DNA from: Pseudomonadota bacterium
GTDB taxonomy: Bacteria > Pseudomonadota > Gammaproteobacteria > Pseudomonadales > Moraxellaceae
DNA: 33,817 nucleotides
Assembly (NCBI GenBank): GCA_021833365.1
Contig: JAKBFV010000023.1
Coordinates: 1-33,817 of the forward strand
Reading direction: 5' to 3'
Shown: piece after piece, positions 8,268 through 17,336 of the stretch
Numbering within the stretch: position 1 is the first letter of the stretch
Layout: the number at the start of each line of letters is the position of its first letter
Notes under the pieces: generated by a model
Databases searched by the model: none
What the model was told of the DNA's origin: nothing
The model's input: the letters and a program-made list of their open reading frames with translations, nothing else
Made by a program: the position numbers and the translations under genes

Positions 8268-9602
8268 TCAATGGAACTGTTCTTCTTCCGTCGAGCCGGT
8301 GAGTGCCGTCACCGACGACTGGCCACCCTGGATGACGGTGGTCATGTCATCGAAGTAGCCGGTGCCCACTTCCTGCTGGTGCGCGACAAAGGTGTAGCCA
8401 CGATCAGCAGCGGCGAACTCGGCTTCCTGCAAGCGCACATAGGCGCTCATGTCCTCACGCGCATAGTCATAAGCGAGCTGGAACATGCCGTACCACATGT
8501 TGTGGATACCTGCCAGGGTGATGAACTGGAACTTGTAGCCCATAGCCGACAGTTCGCGCTGGAACTTGGCGATGGTGGCATCGTCGAGGTTCTTCTTCCA
8601 GTTGAACGACGGCGAGCAGTTGTAGGCGAGCATCTGATCCGGGAACTTGGCCTTGATCGCTTCGGCGAACTTGCGCGCTTCGTCGAGATCGGGCTTGGCC
8701 GTTTCGCACCAGAGAAGGTCAGCGTAGGGCGCATAGGCCAGACCACGGCTGATCGCCTGATCGATGCCGGCGCGGGTACGATAGAAACCTTCCGCCGTAC
8801 GCTCACCGACGACGAAGGGCTTGTCGTTTTCGTCGAAGTCCGAGGTCAGCAGGTCCGCCGCATTGGCATCGGTACGCGCCAGAACGATGGTCGGCACATC
8901 CGCGACGTCAGCCGCCAAGCGCGCCGCCGTCAGCTTCTGCACGGCTTCCTGAGTCGGCACCAGCACCTTGCCACCCATATGACCGCATTTCTTCACCGAA
9001 GCTAGCTGGTCTTCGAAATGCACGCCGGAAGCACCAGCGAGGATCATCGCGCGCATCAGCTCATAAGCATTGAGCACACCACCAAAGCCGGCTTCAGCGT
9101 CAGCGACGATGGGCAGGAAGTAGTCGACATAGCCCTTGTCGCCGGGCTTGAGACCCTTCTGCCACTGAATCTGGTCAGCGCGACGGAAGGAATTGTTGAT
9201 ACGCTCGACCACGGCCGGGACCGAGTTGACCGGGTACAGGGACTGGTCCGGGTACATGGTCATGCCGGTGTTGTTGTCGGCGGCAACCTGCCAGCCCGAC
9301 AGGTAGATGCCCTGCACACCCGCCTTGGCCTGCTGCACCGCCTGACCGCCGGTGAGGGCGCCCATGCAGTTGACGAAATCCTTCTCCGGACGGAAGCTCG
9401 GCTTGGCGCCTTCGGTCAGCAGCTTCCACAGCTTCTCGGCGCCACGACGGGCCAGCGTGCTCTCAACCTTGACCGAACCGCGCAGGCGCACGACGTCTTC
9501 GGCGCTGTAAGTGCGGGTCACGCCCTTCCAGCGGGGATTCTCAGCCCAATCTTTCTTCAGACGGGCAATTTCTTCGTCACGATTGTAGTCACCGATCGCC
9601 AT
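8268..9602 (-). CDS. aceA: Isocitrate lyase
   Basis: Cleaves isocitrate to glyoxylate and succinate (EC 4.1.3.1), the first step of the glyoxylate shunt. The 444-residue length is that of the short proteobacterial type. The active-site signature KKCGHMGGK is intact, with the catalytic cysteine in KKCGH. Other family segments include [42 protein letters not shown] and [14 protein letters not shown] chose the ATG at 9602 because GAGGAG precedes it at about 8 bases; an upstream in-frame ATG at 9638 adds only an unconserved leader. The gene is divergent from a LysR-type regulator, with an AT-rich intergenic region that probably holds its promoter. A terminator follows it. Confidence 0.97.
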   Translation of the reverse strand: MAIGDYNRDEEIARLKKDWAENPRWKGVTRTYSAEDVVRLRGSVKVESTLARRGAEKLWKLLTEGAKPSFRPEKDFVNCMGALTGGQAVQQAKAGVQGIYLSGWQVAADNNTGMTMYPDQSLYPVNSVPAVVERINNSFRRADQIQWQKGLKPGDKGYVDYFLPIVADAEAGFGGVLNAYELMRAMILAGASGVHFEDQLASVKKCGHMGGKVLVPTQEAVQKLTAARLAADVADVPTIVLARTDANAADLLTSDFDENDKPFVVGERTAEGFYRTRAGIDQAISRGLAYAPYADLLWCETAKPDLDEARKFAEAIKAKFPDQMLAYNCSPSFNWKKNLDDATIAKFQRELSAMGYKFQFITLAGIHNMWYGMFQLAYDYAREDMSAYVRLQEAEFAAADRGYTFVAHQQEVGTGYFDDMTTVIQGGQSSVTALTGSTEEEQFH

Positions 9603-9644
9603 GCTGCATCTCCTCATCAGGTGGGGGGCGTGGAACATGGGAGG

Positions 9645-9674
9645 ATTCTACGACCTGTGCCATAATTTATCCAA
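9645..9674 (-). promoter_or_regulatory. Candidate aceA promoter
   Basis: On the minus strand TTGGAT (9669–9674) and TAGAAT (9645–9650) are separated by 18 bases, about 43 bases before the aceA start. The -10 box matches the sigma-70 consensus in five of six positions and the -35 box in four. This is a pattern match without experimental support. Confidence 0.45.
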
Positions 9675-9705
9675 TTTATGAGTGTTATTTAGAATATAAT
9701 TTTGG
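9671..9705. promoter_or_regulatory. AT-rich imperfect palindrome, possible LysR-regulator site
   Basis: The aceA–lysR intergenic region is much richer in A and T than the rest of the window. It contains an imperfect inverted repeat that begins with CCAATTTAT and ends with ATAATTTTGG. It overlaps the candidate aceA -35 box. LysR-type proteins usually bind such interrupted AT-rich dyads between themselves and a divergent target. Assigning this site to the neighbouring regulator is inference. Confidence 0.35.
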
Positions 9706-9736
9706 CAAATAATAGCTATCTGCACCCAGGGGCCTC

Positions 9737-10708
9737 ATGAACATCGACCGCATCGACCTCAATCTCCTCGTCTACCTCGATGTCCTGCTGCGCGAACAGA
9801 GCGTGACGCGCGCCGCCCTGCACCTCGGCATTTCGCAGCCGGCCATGTCGAATGGTCTCAAACGCCTGCGTGAACTTTTCAATGACCCTCTGCTGATCCG
9901 CTCGCGCGCCGGCATGACCCCCACGGAGCGGGCACGACAACTCATGCCACAACTACGCCACCTGCTCACCGACATGAACCGCCTGCTCGAGCCGGTACAG
10001 GAATTTCGCCCCTTCGGCAGCCATCGGGTCTTTCGCATCATGGCATCGGACTATGCTGAAGCCACCCTCATCCCCCCCCTGGTCAAGGCCATGCGCTCGG
10101 AAGCCCCCGGCGTCGTTCTCGACTTCCTGACCCCCTCGGACGTCTCTGCCCAGGACCTCGAACAGGGCAAGGTCGACCTCGCCATCAACCGCTTCTTCGA
10201 TCTGCCGCAATCTTTCTATCAGACTTCCGTATGGAGCGACACTTTCTCCTGTCTGCTGCATCGTGACGCCCCTTTCGCCAACCGTCTGAGCCTGAAAAAT
10301 TATCTCAGCGCCAACCACATCTGGGTGAGCAAAACGGGCATGGGCATGGGTTTTGGCATGGATCCGGACAAGTCCGAAGGTCTCGGCTGGATCGACCAGG
10401 CCCTCGAGCGCATCGGCCAGAAACGCAAGATCGTCATCTTCACCCGCCACTATCAGATGCCCGCCATGCTCGCCCTGAACAAGGACCTGATCGCCACCCT
10501 GCCGACCCGTGTTGCGCGCCTACAGGCAGAAAACCCTCTGCTCGTGCTCAAGCCCCCCCCCTTCTTCATCCCCGAATTCGAGCTCAAGATGGCCTGGAGT
10601 CCGCTGCTGCACACGCATCCCGCGCACAAATGGCTGCGCCAGCTCATCACCTTCGTCGCTCGCACCGTCCTTAAGCATGAGCAGGAAGAACGCCCCGATG
10701 ACTTTTGA
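9737..10708 (+). CDS. LysR-type transcriptional regulator
   Basis: A 323-residue DNA-binding regulator. The N-terminal winged helix-turn-helix spans about residues 6–64 (DLNLLVYLDVLLREQSVTRA, then LGISQPAMSNGLKRLRELF and DPLLIRS). The effector-binding domain spans about 92–300. The wording of the HTH places it in the NodD/LeuO-like branch rather than the CysB or BenM branches. The start is the ATG at 9737. It is divergent from aceA over a 134-base AT-rich region, which suggests that it controls aceA and perhaps itself. No operon partner follows directly: the next gene begins 61 bases later. The effector is unknown. Confidence 0.93.
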   Translation: MNIDRIDLNLLVYLDVLLREQSVTRAALHLGISQPAMSNGLKRLRELFNDPLLIRSRAGMTPTERARQLMPQLRHLLTDMNRLLEPVQEFRPFGSHRVFRIMASDYAEATLIPPLVKAMRSEAPGVVLDFLTPSDVSAQDLEQGKVDLAINRFFDLPQSFYQTSVWSDTFSCLLHRDAPFANRLSLKNYLSANHIWVSKTGMGMGFGMDPDKSEGLGWIDQALERIGQKRKIVIFTRHYQMPAMLALNKDLIATLPTRVARLQAENPLLVLKPPPFFIPEFELKMAWSPLLHTHPAHKWLRQLITFVARTVLKHEQEERPDDF

Positions 10709-10769
10709 GAGCGCGCACAGGGACACGCCAGCGTGTTAAAATACCGGCGCCTTTATCGTCGATGGAACC

Positions 10770-11522
10770 ATGGTGAAACGGATATCTGCCTGGATTTTGA
10801 GTGCTTTTTATTGGCTGGCCTGGGGCCTTTGCCTTGGCTTTTTTCATGTTCTGCAGGTCGTCGCTCTGCACACCCGCGGCGAATCAGCGCGCCGCCACGT
10901 CGCCGACGCCTTGAACCGCAGCTTGTTGCTCTGCCTGCGCCTGCTCGGTATCCGCACCCATCTACACATCCAGGCCCTGCCACCCACCGGACGCCCACTG
11001 ATCGTCGTCGCCAACCATCAGAATCAGATCGATATTTCCGGCATCTCGTGGCTGCTGCGCCGCCATGCTCCAGCCTTCGTCGCTAAACAGGAGCTCGGCC
11101 ATGGCCTGCCAAGCGTCTCCTACAATTTACGCCACAGCGGCGCCGCCCTCATCGACCGTGCCGATGCACGTCAATCCCTGCGCGAGATCGCCCGTCTCGG
11201 CCGCATGATCGCCGAGGAGAAGCGCGCTGCGGTGATCTTTCCGGAAGGCACGCGTGCGCGTGACGGCAAGATCAAACCTTTCGCCAGCGCCGGCGTCAAA
11301 ACCTTGCTCAAGTATGCTCCTGACGCGCTCATCGTGCCGGTATGCATCGATGGCGCCTGGAAAATGAATGCCGACGGGATGTTTCCTCTCCACATCGGCC
11401 ACGACATCCACTGGACCCTGCTGCCAGCGATCGACCCACTCCAGGCGGGTGGCGCCGAAGCAGCCCTGGCGATGGCTGAAACGGCCATCGCCAGGGCCCT
11501 GCCAACGACGTGCGCCGGCTGA
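10770..11522 (+). CDS. 1-acyl-sn-glycerol-3-phosphate acyltransferase family protein
   Basis: A 250-residue PlsC-family membrane enzyme that probably transfers a fatty acyl group to lysophosphatidic acid in phospholipid synthesis. An N-terminal hydrophobic segment (about 7–32) anchors it. The acyltransferase motifs are intact: NHQNQID at 82–88 (the NHx4D catalytic motif) and FPEGTRARD at 157–165. KQELG and AALIDR lie between them. Its end is only two bases from the end of the convergent alcohol dehydrogenase gene. A second PlsC-like gene lies at 17403, so the two may differ in acyl or acceptor preference. I do not assign plsC itself because paralogues are present. Confidence 0.9.
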   Translation: MVKRISAWILSAFYWLAWGLCLGFFHVLQVVALHTRGESARRHVADALNRSLLLCLRLLGIRTHLHIQALPPTGRPLIVVANHQNQIDISGISWLLRRHAPAFVAKQELGHGLPSVSYNLRHSGAALIDRADARQSLREIARLGRMIAEEKRAAVIFPEGTRARDGKIKPFASAGVKTLLKYAPDALIVPVCIDGAWKMNADGMFPLHIGHDIHWTLLPAIDPLQAGGAEAALAMAETAIARALPTTCAG

Positions 11523-11524
11523 AC

Positions 11525-12712
11525 TCAGGACCAGGCAGCGTTGAGGATGGCGAGAAGATCGGCACTGCCCGCTTCGCGCGGATTGAACATGATCGAACCA
11601 TCATTGAGAGCAAGCTCAGCGATCTGCGGCAGTTGCTCACGCTGCACCCGCCCGGTCTCCTGCAGGGTACGCGGCAGCTTGCAGCGCGCATGCAGCTCAT
11701 CGCGTAAGGCGCGCAGTGTCCCCACCGCCCGCGCCGCCCGCGCCGTCGCCGGCGTCGCGGCATAGACTTCCACCCCAGCCAGGGGCAGGAGCAGTTCGGC
11801 CAGCCGCGGCGCGATCTTCTCCATATTGTATTCGAGCACGTAGGGCAAAAAGAGATTCATGCACAAGCCATGCGGCAGATGGCAGGTGGCACCGAGAGCA
11901 TGTCCGAGGGAATGCACCAGACCGACCATGGCATTGGAGAAAGCGATACCGGCCATGGTCGAGGCCTGCGCCAGCTCAAGACGCCCAGCCGCATCAGCCG
12001 GATGATCCATGACCGCCAGCAGATGCGTGGCGATCTTGCGCACCGCTGAGAAGGCATAGACCTCGCTGATCGGGTTGCTGGCGATACAGGTGAAGGATTC
12101 GACGGCGTGCGTCATCGCATCCATGGCGGTCATCGCCGTCAGATGCGGAGGCAGGGTCTGCGTCATGCGCGGATCGAGCACGGCGGCATTCGGCATCAGA
12201 AAATAAGAAGTGAAGGGTACCTTGGCATGCTTCTCGGTATCCGAGACGACCGCCACCATGGTGACTTCCGAACCCGTTCCAGCGGTCGTCGGTATGACGA
12301 AGAAAGGCCGCAAGGGCCGTTTCAGATTGTGCGCACCGGCGTAGACATAAAGATCATCGCCGCCCTCGGAGACGAGGATATTGACGCCCTTGCTGGTATC
12401 GATGACCGAGCCACCACCGACGGCCAAAATGGCATCGCAGTCATGTTCCCGATACAGGGCCGCAGCCTGTTGCACGGCTTGCATGCTGCTGTCCGCCGGC
12501 ACATCCTGAAAGATGGCAGCAGCCTGCAGGCCGGAAGCAGCCAGGGCTTCCTCGACATGGCGCAGCAGACCGACTCCGACGACGCCGCGATCGGTGATGA
12601 TCATCGGTCGTGACGATTGCAGTGTCGCCAGCTCGAACGGAATGTGCTCTAAGGCCTTGTAGCCGGCGATAACCTTGACCGGACAAAAGAACTCATAAAA
12701 AGACGTGCTCAC
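11525..12712 (-). CDS. Iron-containing alcohol dehydrogenase
   Basis: A 395-residue group III (Fe-dependent) NAD(P)-linked alcohol dehydrogenase. The nucleotide-binding motif is AVGGGSVIDTSKG. TTAGTGSEVT follows, then the metal-ligand regions AMDAMTHAVE and GLVHSLGHALGATCHLPHG, which hold the expected Asp and three His ligands. I chose the GTG at 12712 because GGAG stands 8 bases before it. Another GTG at 12721 overlaps the upstream stop but has GGGGA immediately beside it, and an open frame running on to 12991 lies inside the upstream gene. It directly follows an SCP2-like gene, so the pair is probably co-transcribed. The substrate is unknown; medium- or long-chain alcohols are a plausible guess given the lipid-related neighbours. 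Confidence 0.92.
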   Translation of the reverse strand: MSTSFYEFFCPVKVIAGYKALEHIPFELATLQSSRPMIITDRGVVGVGLLRHVEEALAASGLQAAAIFQDVPADSSMQAVQQAAALYREHDCDAILAVGGGSVIDTSKGVNILVSEGGDDLYVYAGAHNLKRPLRPFFVIPTTAGTGSEVTMVAVVSDTEKHAKVPFTSYFLMPNAAVLDPRMTQTLPPHLTAMTAMDAMTHAVESFTCIASNPISEVYAFSAVRKIATHLLAVMDHPADAAGRLELAQASTMAGIAFSNAMVGLVHSLGHALGATCHLPHGLCMNLFLPYVLEYNMEKIAPRLAELLLPLAGVEVYAATPATARAARAVGTLRALRDELHARCKLPRTLQETGRVQREQLPQIAELALNDGSIMFNPREAGSADLLAILNAAWS

Positions 12713-12717
12713 GCGCT

Positions 12718-13242
12718 TCACTCCCCACGGGTCATGTTGTAGGCCAAGCGGCCATAAATTTTTCCAGCAGCCTGCACTTTGGCGATGAAGGAAATCTCCG
12801 GATAGCGTTTGACCGCCAATCGTGCGATCGCCGCCGGCAGAATCAAGGCTTCCATACGCGTCAAACAGCGCACCAGCCGAATCGCCAGCGAGATGTCGCC
12901 GGTGACATACATGCGATCGTGCGCAAAGGCCTGCGCCGTACTCTCCTGGAAGGAAAACACCAGAAAAGCATGCGTCACATGCTTGAAGCAAATACCGAGA
13001 TCGACACGCTGCGGCCGTTCACGCAGAAGCTGGAAGCGTCCATCGACGACGCGTAAGGCAAAACTGGGACCATCCGGCAGGACCATAAACTGCAGCACCA
13101 TTTGGTCGGGAAACCCGCGCAGTTCGCGCGCCACTTCTGCATCCTCATGAGCGACGGCGACCAAGCCGCGCCCGATGACGCCCATCATCACCTCGACGTA
13201 AGCACGCATAGCTTGCGCTTGCAGCCTTTGCATCAGAGCCAT
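12718..13242 (-). CDS. SCP2-like sterol/lipid-carrier domain protein
   Basis: A 174-residue soluble protein. The middle and C-terminal half (DLGICFKHVTHAFLVFSFQE, then AFAHDRMYVTGDISLAIRLV and RLAVKRYP) resembles the SCP2 sterol-carrier fold in its bacterial stand-alone form, which can bind fatty acyl chains. This family call is from memory of such proteins next to alcohol dehydrogenases. AGGAGG stands 9 bases before the ATG at 13242. The stop is 5 bases before the chosen alcohol dehydrogenase start, which indicates an operon. A carrier role that delivers hydrophobic substrate to the dehydrogenase is an inference. Confidence 0.75.
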   Translation of the reverse strand: MALMQRLQAQAMRAYVEVMMGVIGRGLVAVAHEDAEVARELRGFPDQMVLQFMVLPDGPSFALRVVDGRFQLLRERPQRVDLGICFKHVTHAFLVFSFQESTAQAFAHDRMYVTGDISLAIRLVRCLTRMEALILPAAIARLAVKRYPEISFIAKVQAAGKIYGRLAYNMTRGE

Positions 13243-13344
13243 AGACTTATAGCCTCCTCATGTCTTAGAGCTTTTACTCTAGATGCAGCATAACGAACTT
13301 ATCCAGGGTCTGGCAATGCTGACACGCGCTTTTACCGCCGCATC

Positions 13345-14037
13345 ATGATCTACGTACTTCTCATCCTCGCCCTGCAGATCGCTTTGGCCGCGCACGTTCT
13401 GCGTCAGGGACGTTCGCCCTGGTGGATCGTCGCTTTCATAGTCTTCCCGGGCTTGGCCTCTCTGATCTATCTGCTCAGCCTCACCATCGATGCTGCGCCG
13501 CCAGCGCGACGCGTATCCTCGACGTTCTCGCTCAGTCAGCTTGAACGTGACTACCGACGCACGCCGACCATCGCACAGGCGCTGGCTCTCGGCGCCGCCC
13601 TCGAAGAACGCGGGCAGATCACAGCGGCGCTGCGCCTCTATGAAGAACATGGCGAACGCGATGCCCTCCTCCTGCAGGCACGCGCTAACGCCCTGCTCGC
13701 ACTCGACCGGGCCCATGAAGCCGGCGCCATCGTCGACAAAATTTACAGCCTGCCCGGCTCCGCCCTGCCCGAGCAGACGCCTCTGCTGCGCGCCCGTATC
13801 CTGGCGGCACAGGACGATCCACACTGCGAACAGGCCTATCGCGAGCTGCTCACCCGACCCGGCCCGGAGGTGCGTTGCCATCTCGCCGACTGGCTGCTCA
13901 AACAGCAACGCAACGAGGAGGCACGCGTACTCTACGGCAGCATCCTCGAATCTGCGCATGACAATGGTCGCGCCTATCGTCAACTCTATGCCCCCTGGAT
14001 CGAGCGCGCCCGTCAGGGGCTGGCCATCATGCGATGA
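13345..14037 (+). CDS. Membrane-anchored TPR-like protein
   Basis: A 230-residue protein. Two N-terminal hydrophobic segments (about 2–17 and 25–47) are joined by a short basic loop (RQGRSPWW), like the PLDc_N module of cardiolipin synthases. The remainder (about 65–225) is helical and Ala/Leu/Arg-rich with TPR-like spacing (ALALGAALEERGQITAALRL; CHLADWLLKQQRNEEARVLY). It is probably anchored in the inner membrane with the repeats in the cytoplasm, acting in protein–protein contacts. There is no catalytic HKD motif, so it is not itself a phospholipase. It is divergent from the SCP2-like gene (102 bases), and its last 11 bases overlap the convergent racemase-like gene. Confidence 0.8.
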   Translation: MIYVLLILALQIALAAHVLRQGRSPWWIVAFIVFPGLASLIYLLSLTIDAAPPARRVSSTFSLSQLERDYRRTPTIAQALALGAALEERGQITAALRLYEEHGERDALLLQARANALLALDRAHEAGAIVDKIYSLPGSALPEQTPLLRARILAAQDDPHCEQAYRELLTRPGPEVRCHLADWLLKQQRNEEARVLYGSILESAHDNGRAYRQLYAPWIERARQGLAIMR

Positions 14038-15205
14038 TGCCGCGATGCCGCCAGTCGGCGAGATCCTCGGCGGTATAACCGAGACGCGCCAGGATGCGCT
14101 GGCTATCGGCACCGAGGTCCTTGCCGGCGTGTCGATAAGCCACTGGTGTGCGCGAAAACCGCAGGGGACTGGCCACCTGAGTTAGGGACGTTTCGCCTTG
14201 CGCCACTTCGACGAGCATGCCGCGCGCCTGCAGCTGCGGATGCTGAGCCGCCTCCTGCAAACTCAGCACTGGTTCGACGCAAGCGTCAACAGCCGCCAGT
14301 ACCTGCAGCCAATGCGCTCGCGGCTGTGCCAACAGCGTCTGCGCGATACCCGACTTCAAGCGCCGCACGCTGTCGGCATCGGCGTGCGCTAGGGTCAGCG
14401 GACTCAGATCCAGCCTGTCGATGGCAGTGAGAAAGCTGTGCATGAACACCGGCTCGAGCGCCGCTACCGACAGATAAGCGCCATCGGCACAGACATAGCA
14501 ATCGTAGAAACCTCCACCATTGAGCGTCTCCGTCTCCAGGCCAGGATCCGTTCCCGCCAGGGCGGCGGGCGTCGCCAATGGCTGCAAGGCGAAAGCCGCA
14601 TCGGTCATGCTGATGTCGATACTCTGCCCTTCGCCGGTGCGTTGCCGGTGGATGACCGCCGCCAGCAAAGCGATGACGGCATGCGCCGAGCCGCCAGCGA
14701 GATCAGCAAATTGGACCGACATCGGTTGCGGACCACTCGCCCGGCGGCCGTTGTAGCTGAGCGCGCCAGCGATGGCGAGATAGTTCAGGTCATGGCCGGC
14801 GCGATCACGATAAGGGCCGGTCTGGCCATAGCCGGTCAAGGCACAGTAGATCAAACCCGGGCAGTGCTGGCGTAGCGTCGCCTCATCGAGGCCGAGTCGC
14901 TGCATGACGCCGGGACGAAACTGTTCGATGACGATGTCATAGTCTTGCAGGAGACGAAAGATGACAGCCCGTCCCTCTTCACTCTTGAGATCGAGAGCGA
15001 GGCTGTCTTTGTTGCGATTGAGCTGGGCGTGCACCCGTGATACGCCGTTTGCGAACGGCGGCATCCAGCGCACCAGATCGGCGCGCTGTGGCGATTCGAT
15101 ACGTAGAACATCGGCGCCCATGTCGGCCAGCATCATGCTGGCGAAAGGTCCCGGCAGCAGGGCACTGAAATCGAGGATACGCAAATTCTGCAAAGGTCCG
15201 GGCAT
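14027..15205 (-). CDS. CoA-transferase family III protein, alpha-methylacyl-CoA racemase-like
   Basis: A 392-residue CaiB/BaiF-family enzyme. The start of the fold is LRILDFSALLPGPFASMMLA with DMGADVLRIE, as in alpha-methylacyl-CoA racemase. Residues that match the racemase subgroup are GHDLNYLAI (His), FADLAGG (Asp) and AALEPVF (Glu). In the mycobacterial racemase the corresponding residues are catalytic, so racemisation of 2-methylacyl-CoA, needed for branched-chain fatty acid oxidation, is more likely than CoA transfer. I chose the ATG at 15205 because AGGAGAG stands 7 bases before it; the ATG at 15223 lies upstream of that site. It is convergent and overlapping with the TPR gene. Confidence 0.87.
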   Translation of the reverse strand: MPGPLQNLRILDFSALLPGPFASMMLADMGADVLRIESPQRADLVRWMPPFANGVSRVHAQLNRNKDSLALDLKSEEGRAVIFRLLQDYDIVIEQFRPGVMQRLGLDEATLRQHCPGLIYCALTGYGQTGPYRDRAGHDLNYLAIAGALSYNGRRASGPQPMSVQFADLAGGSAHAVIALLAAVIHRQRTGEGQSIDISMTDAAFALQPLATPAALAGTDPGLETETLNGGGFYDCYVCADGAYLSVAALEPVFMHSFLTAIDRLDLSPLTLAHADADSVRRLKSGIAQTLLAQPRAHWLQVLAAVDACVEPVLSLQEAAQHPQLQARGMLVEVAQGETSLTQVASPLRFSRTPVAYRHAGKDLGADSQRILARLGYTAEDLADWRHRGIIA

Positions 15206-15339
15206 GAAGCACTCTCCTGACATGGCTACGACAGCAGCTTAAAACGTCGGCGCCGCACCTGCCAATGACAGCAACTGCCATCGCATTGACCCGGATTGTT
15301 CATGGCAAGGCGAGATGATCGCCCTAGCGCCGCTCGGCG

Positions 15340-17322
15340 ATGGATGCGCCCATGAGCCTTTGGCAGACCCTGTATCGCTGTCTTGATCCGCACACCCTCC
15401 TGAACATCGACGCTGGGACGTTCAAGGTGCAAGATCATCATCTCGTCGCCATGCGTGATGATGTCACGCGCCTGGTCGGCGCCGGTGTTTTACGGACGCC
15501 AAGCGCTGCGCAATGGCAGATGATTCTCAGCCCAGCCACCGCCAGTCGGGTGCTCGCCGGTGCCGGCGCCGGTAAATCCAGCGCTTTGCTGCTGCGCCTG
15601 ATCTTTCTCTTACGGCATCTGCAGATCGATACCCGGCACATCAGCCTGTTCAGCTTCACCCGTGCCAGCTGTCAGGATCTGCGCTCACGCCTGCTGCTGA
15701 TGGCCGGTGTCCTCGCTTGGCCATGTGATGAGCAGCAGGCGGCGCATCTGATCACCACCTTCCACGCCCGACTGCTGCAGGCTCATCCCACCGCCCGCAT
15801 TTTCATGGGCGGCGATGAAGATGGCCGCAGCGCTCTGTTGCTGCGCCACCTCTATGGTGAACTGTGGCGGAACGATCGATGTTTTCAGCGCACGGTGACA
15901 GAGCTCATCGACACCCTACCCGTAGCGCCCATGCCTGACGGTGATCGCGAGTACAGACGCCGCGACGCCGCTGAAGTGCAGACCCACGCGCCGCACCTCG
16001 GCCTACCGCAGCGCCTGCCCGGGCTCGACCTGCACGCACACATCTGTCATCAAGGTCACTTCCTCTTTCTCGATGAAGCCCTCTGCCCCGATGGTCCATA
16101 CATCGCACAACGACGACAACACTTCATCGCCCAGGCACCCGGTCACGCCCACTGGCTCTCCGCCGAAGAAGGTCAGGCTTGGCTGTGTGGACAAGGATGG
16201 CGGCGCGCTGACGCCCCACCCATGCCACGGGTGTTTTGTCCCGGCGATGCACAGCCACGCTTACTGCATGAGCACCTCTGGCTCTATACGCAATATCTGC
16301 ACGCTCTCGGCGCCATGAAGCCACCTTGGCGCGCCCGGCGCGGCGCATCCACCTCTGGCAAGCTGTTTATCAGCGCCTTGCAGCGCTTCATGCGCCACTT
16401 GCAGCGCCACCTGCATCAACGGCAACAACCGAGCTATGACCTGCTCTTTATGCAAGCGACAGCACCAGCATCGCCGGCTTTGTGCCACCTTCTGATCGAC
16501 GAGGCTCAGGATATCAATCGTCCGACCCTGCTCTGGCTGCTGCGTCAGCAAAAAGCTCTGCAGCACCAGGGACACGCGATCAGCCTGATGGCCCTCGGCG
16601 ATGACTGGCAATCCATCTATGGTTGGCGCGGTGCACGCAGCGACCTTCTCCTCGATCTGCATCAGCAGGTGCGACGCGCCGGACAGGCTCTACAGGACAT
16701 CGTCCTGCCCGACAACTTCCGAAGTACAGCGACCATCATCGATGCCAGTCAATGCGCCCTTGCCGACGTCAGACGCCGCAGCCAGCGCCAGACTCTGGCG
16801 CACCGCCACACAGAGGCCGGTCCCGACGTTCTCTATTACAGTCATCCGCACATCATCGGCACGCGCATCGCCGAACCCGCCTGGCCCGGCATCCTGCGAC
16901 TGATCGAGCGACTTCTACAAGCCAGGACCACGGCGCCCGATCTGCTGCTGATGAGCGCACGCCACGCCGTCCTCACTGAACTGAGACGGCGCCTGCCATA
17001 CGACTGGCAGCGCCATATCCGTCTGTGCAGTCTGCACGCCGCCAAGGGACTGGAAGCCGACACCGCCATCCTCCTCGGCGACATCCCGCGCGCACCGGCG
17101 CACGACTGGCATGATCGGCTCCTGCGCGCTCATCTCGGGCCATCCCGTTCCTGCCGCCCTTATAGCGAACAACAGGAGGATGAGGAGCGCCGCCTCGCCT
17201 ACGTCGGCCTCAGCCGGGCACGCGCAGCCTGCCTGTGGATCGGACCACCGGCACCGCATGCCAGTGTATTGCTGCAGCGCTGGCTGCAGGCGGCGCGCCC
17301 GGAACAGCGTCAGATCACCTGA
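15340..17322 (+). CDS. UvrD/Rep-type superfamily I helicase
   Basis: A 660-residue ATP-dependent DNA helicase. The motifs in order are: Walker A LAGAGAGKSS (about 72–81), motif Ia LFSFTRAS (about 103–110), DEAQD (387–391), GDDWQSIYGWRG (420–431), NFRS (459–462), SLHAAKGLEA (564–573) and RRLAYVGLSRAR (617–628). All ATPase motifs look intact. The stretch between motif Ia and DEAQD (about 150–380) has little similarity to UvrD or Rep that I can recognise. There is no obvious nuclease domain, so it is not AddA or RecB. The ATG at 15340 has no strong ribosome-binding site; the ATG at 15352 is an alternative. It stands alone, divergent from the racemase-like gene. Confidence 0.88.
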   Translation: MDAPMSLWQTLYRCLDPHTLLNIDAGTFKVQDHHLVAMRDDVTRLVGAGVLRTPSAAQWQMILSPATASRVLAGAGAGKSSALLLRLIFLLRHLQIDTRHISLFSFTRASCQDLRSRLLLMAGVLAWPCDEQQAAHLITTFHARLLQAHPTARIFMGGDEDGRSALLLRHLYGELWRNDRCFQRTVTELIDTLPVAPMPDGDREYRRRDAAEVQTHAPHLGLPQRLPGLDLHAHICHQGHFLFLDEALCPDGPYIAQRRQHFIAQAPGHAHWLSAEEGQAWLCGQGWRRADAPPMPRVFCPGDAQPRLLHEHLWLYTQYLHALGAMKPPWRARRGASTSGKLFISALQRFMRHLQRHLHQRQQPSYDLLFMQATAPASPALCHLLIDEAQDINRPTLLWLLRQQKALQHQGHAISLMALGDDWQSIYGWRGARSDLLLDLHQQVRRAGQALQDIVLPDNFRSTATIIDASQCALADVRRRSQRQTLAHRHTEAGPDVLYYSHPHIIGTRIAEPAWPGILRLIERLLQARTTAPDLLLMSARHAVLTELRRRLPYDWQRHIRLCSLHAAKGLEADTAILLGDIPRAPAHDWHDRLLRAHLGPSRSCRPYSEQQEDEERRLAYVGLSRARAACLWIGPPAPHASVLLQRWLQAARPEQRQIT

Positions 17323-17336
17323 AAGGAGAGATGATA

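Noticed and set aside
8271-9665. Plus-strand frames of 244 and 215 codons opposite aceA
   Set aside because: The minus strand encodes a complete isocitrate lyase with its active-site motif. The plus frames show no recognisable protein.
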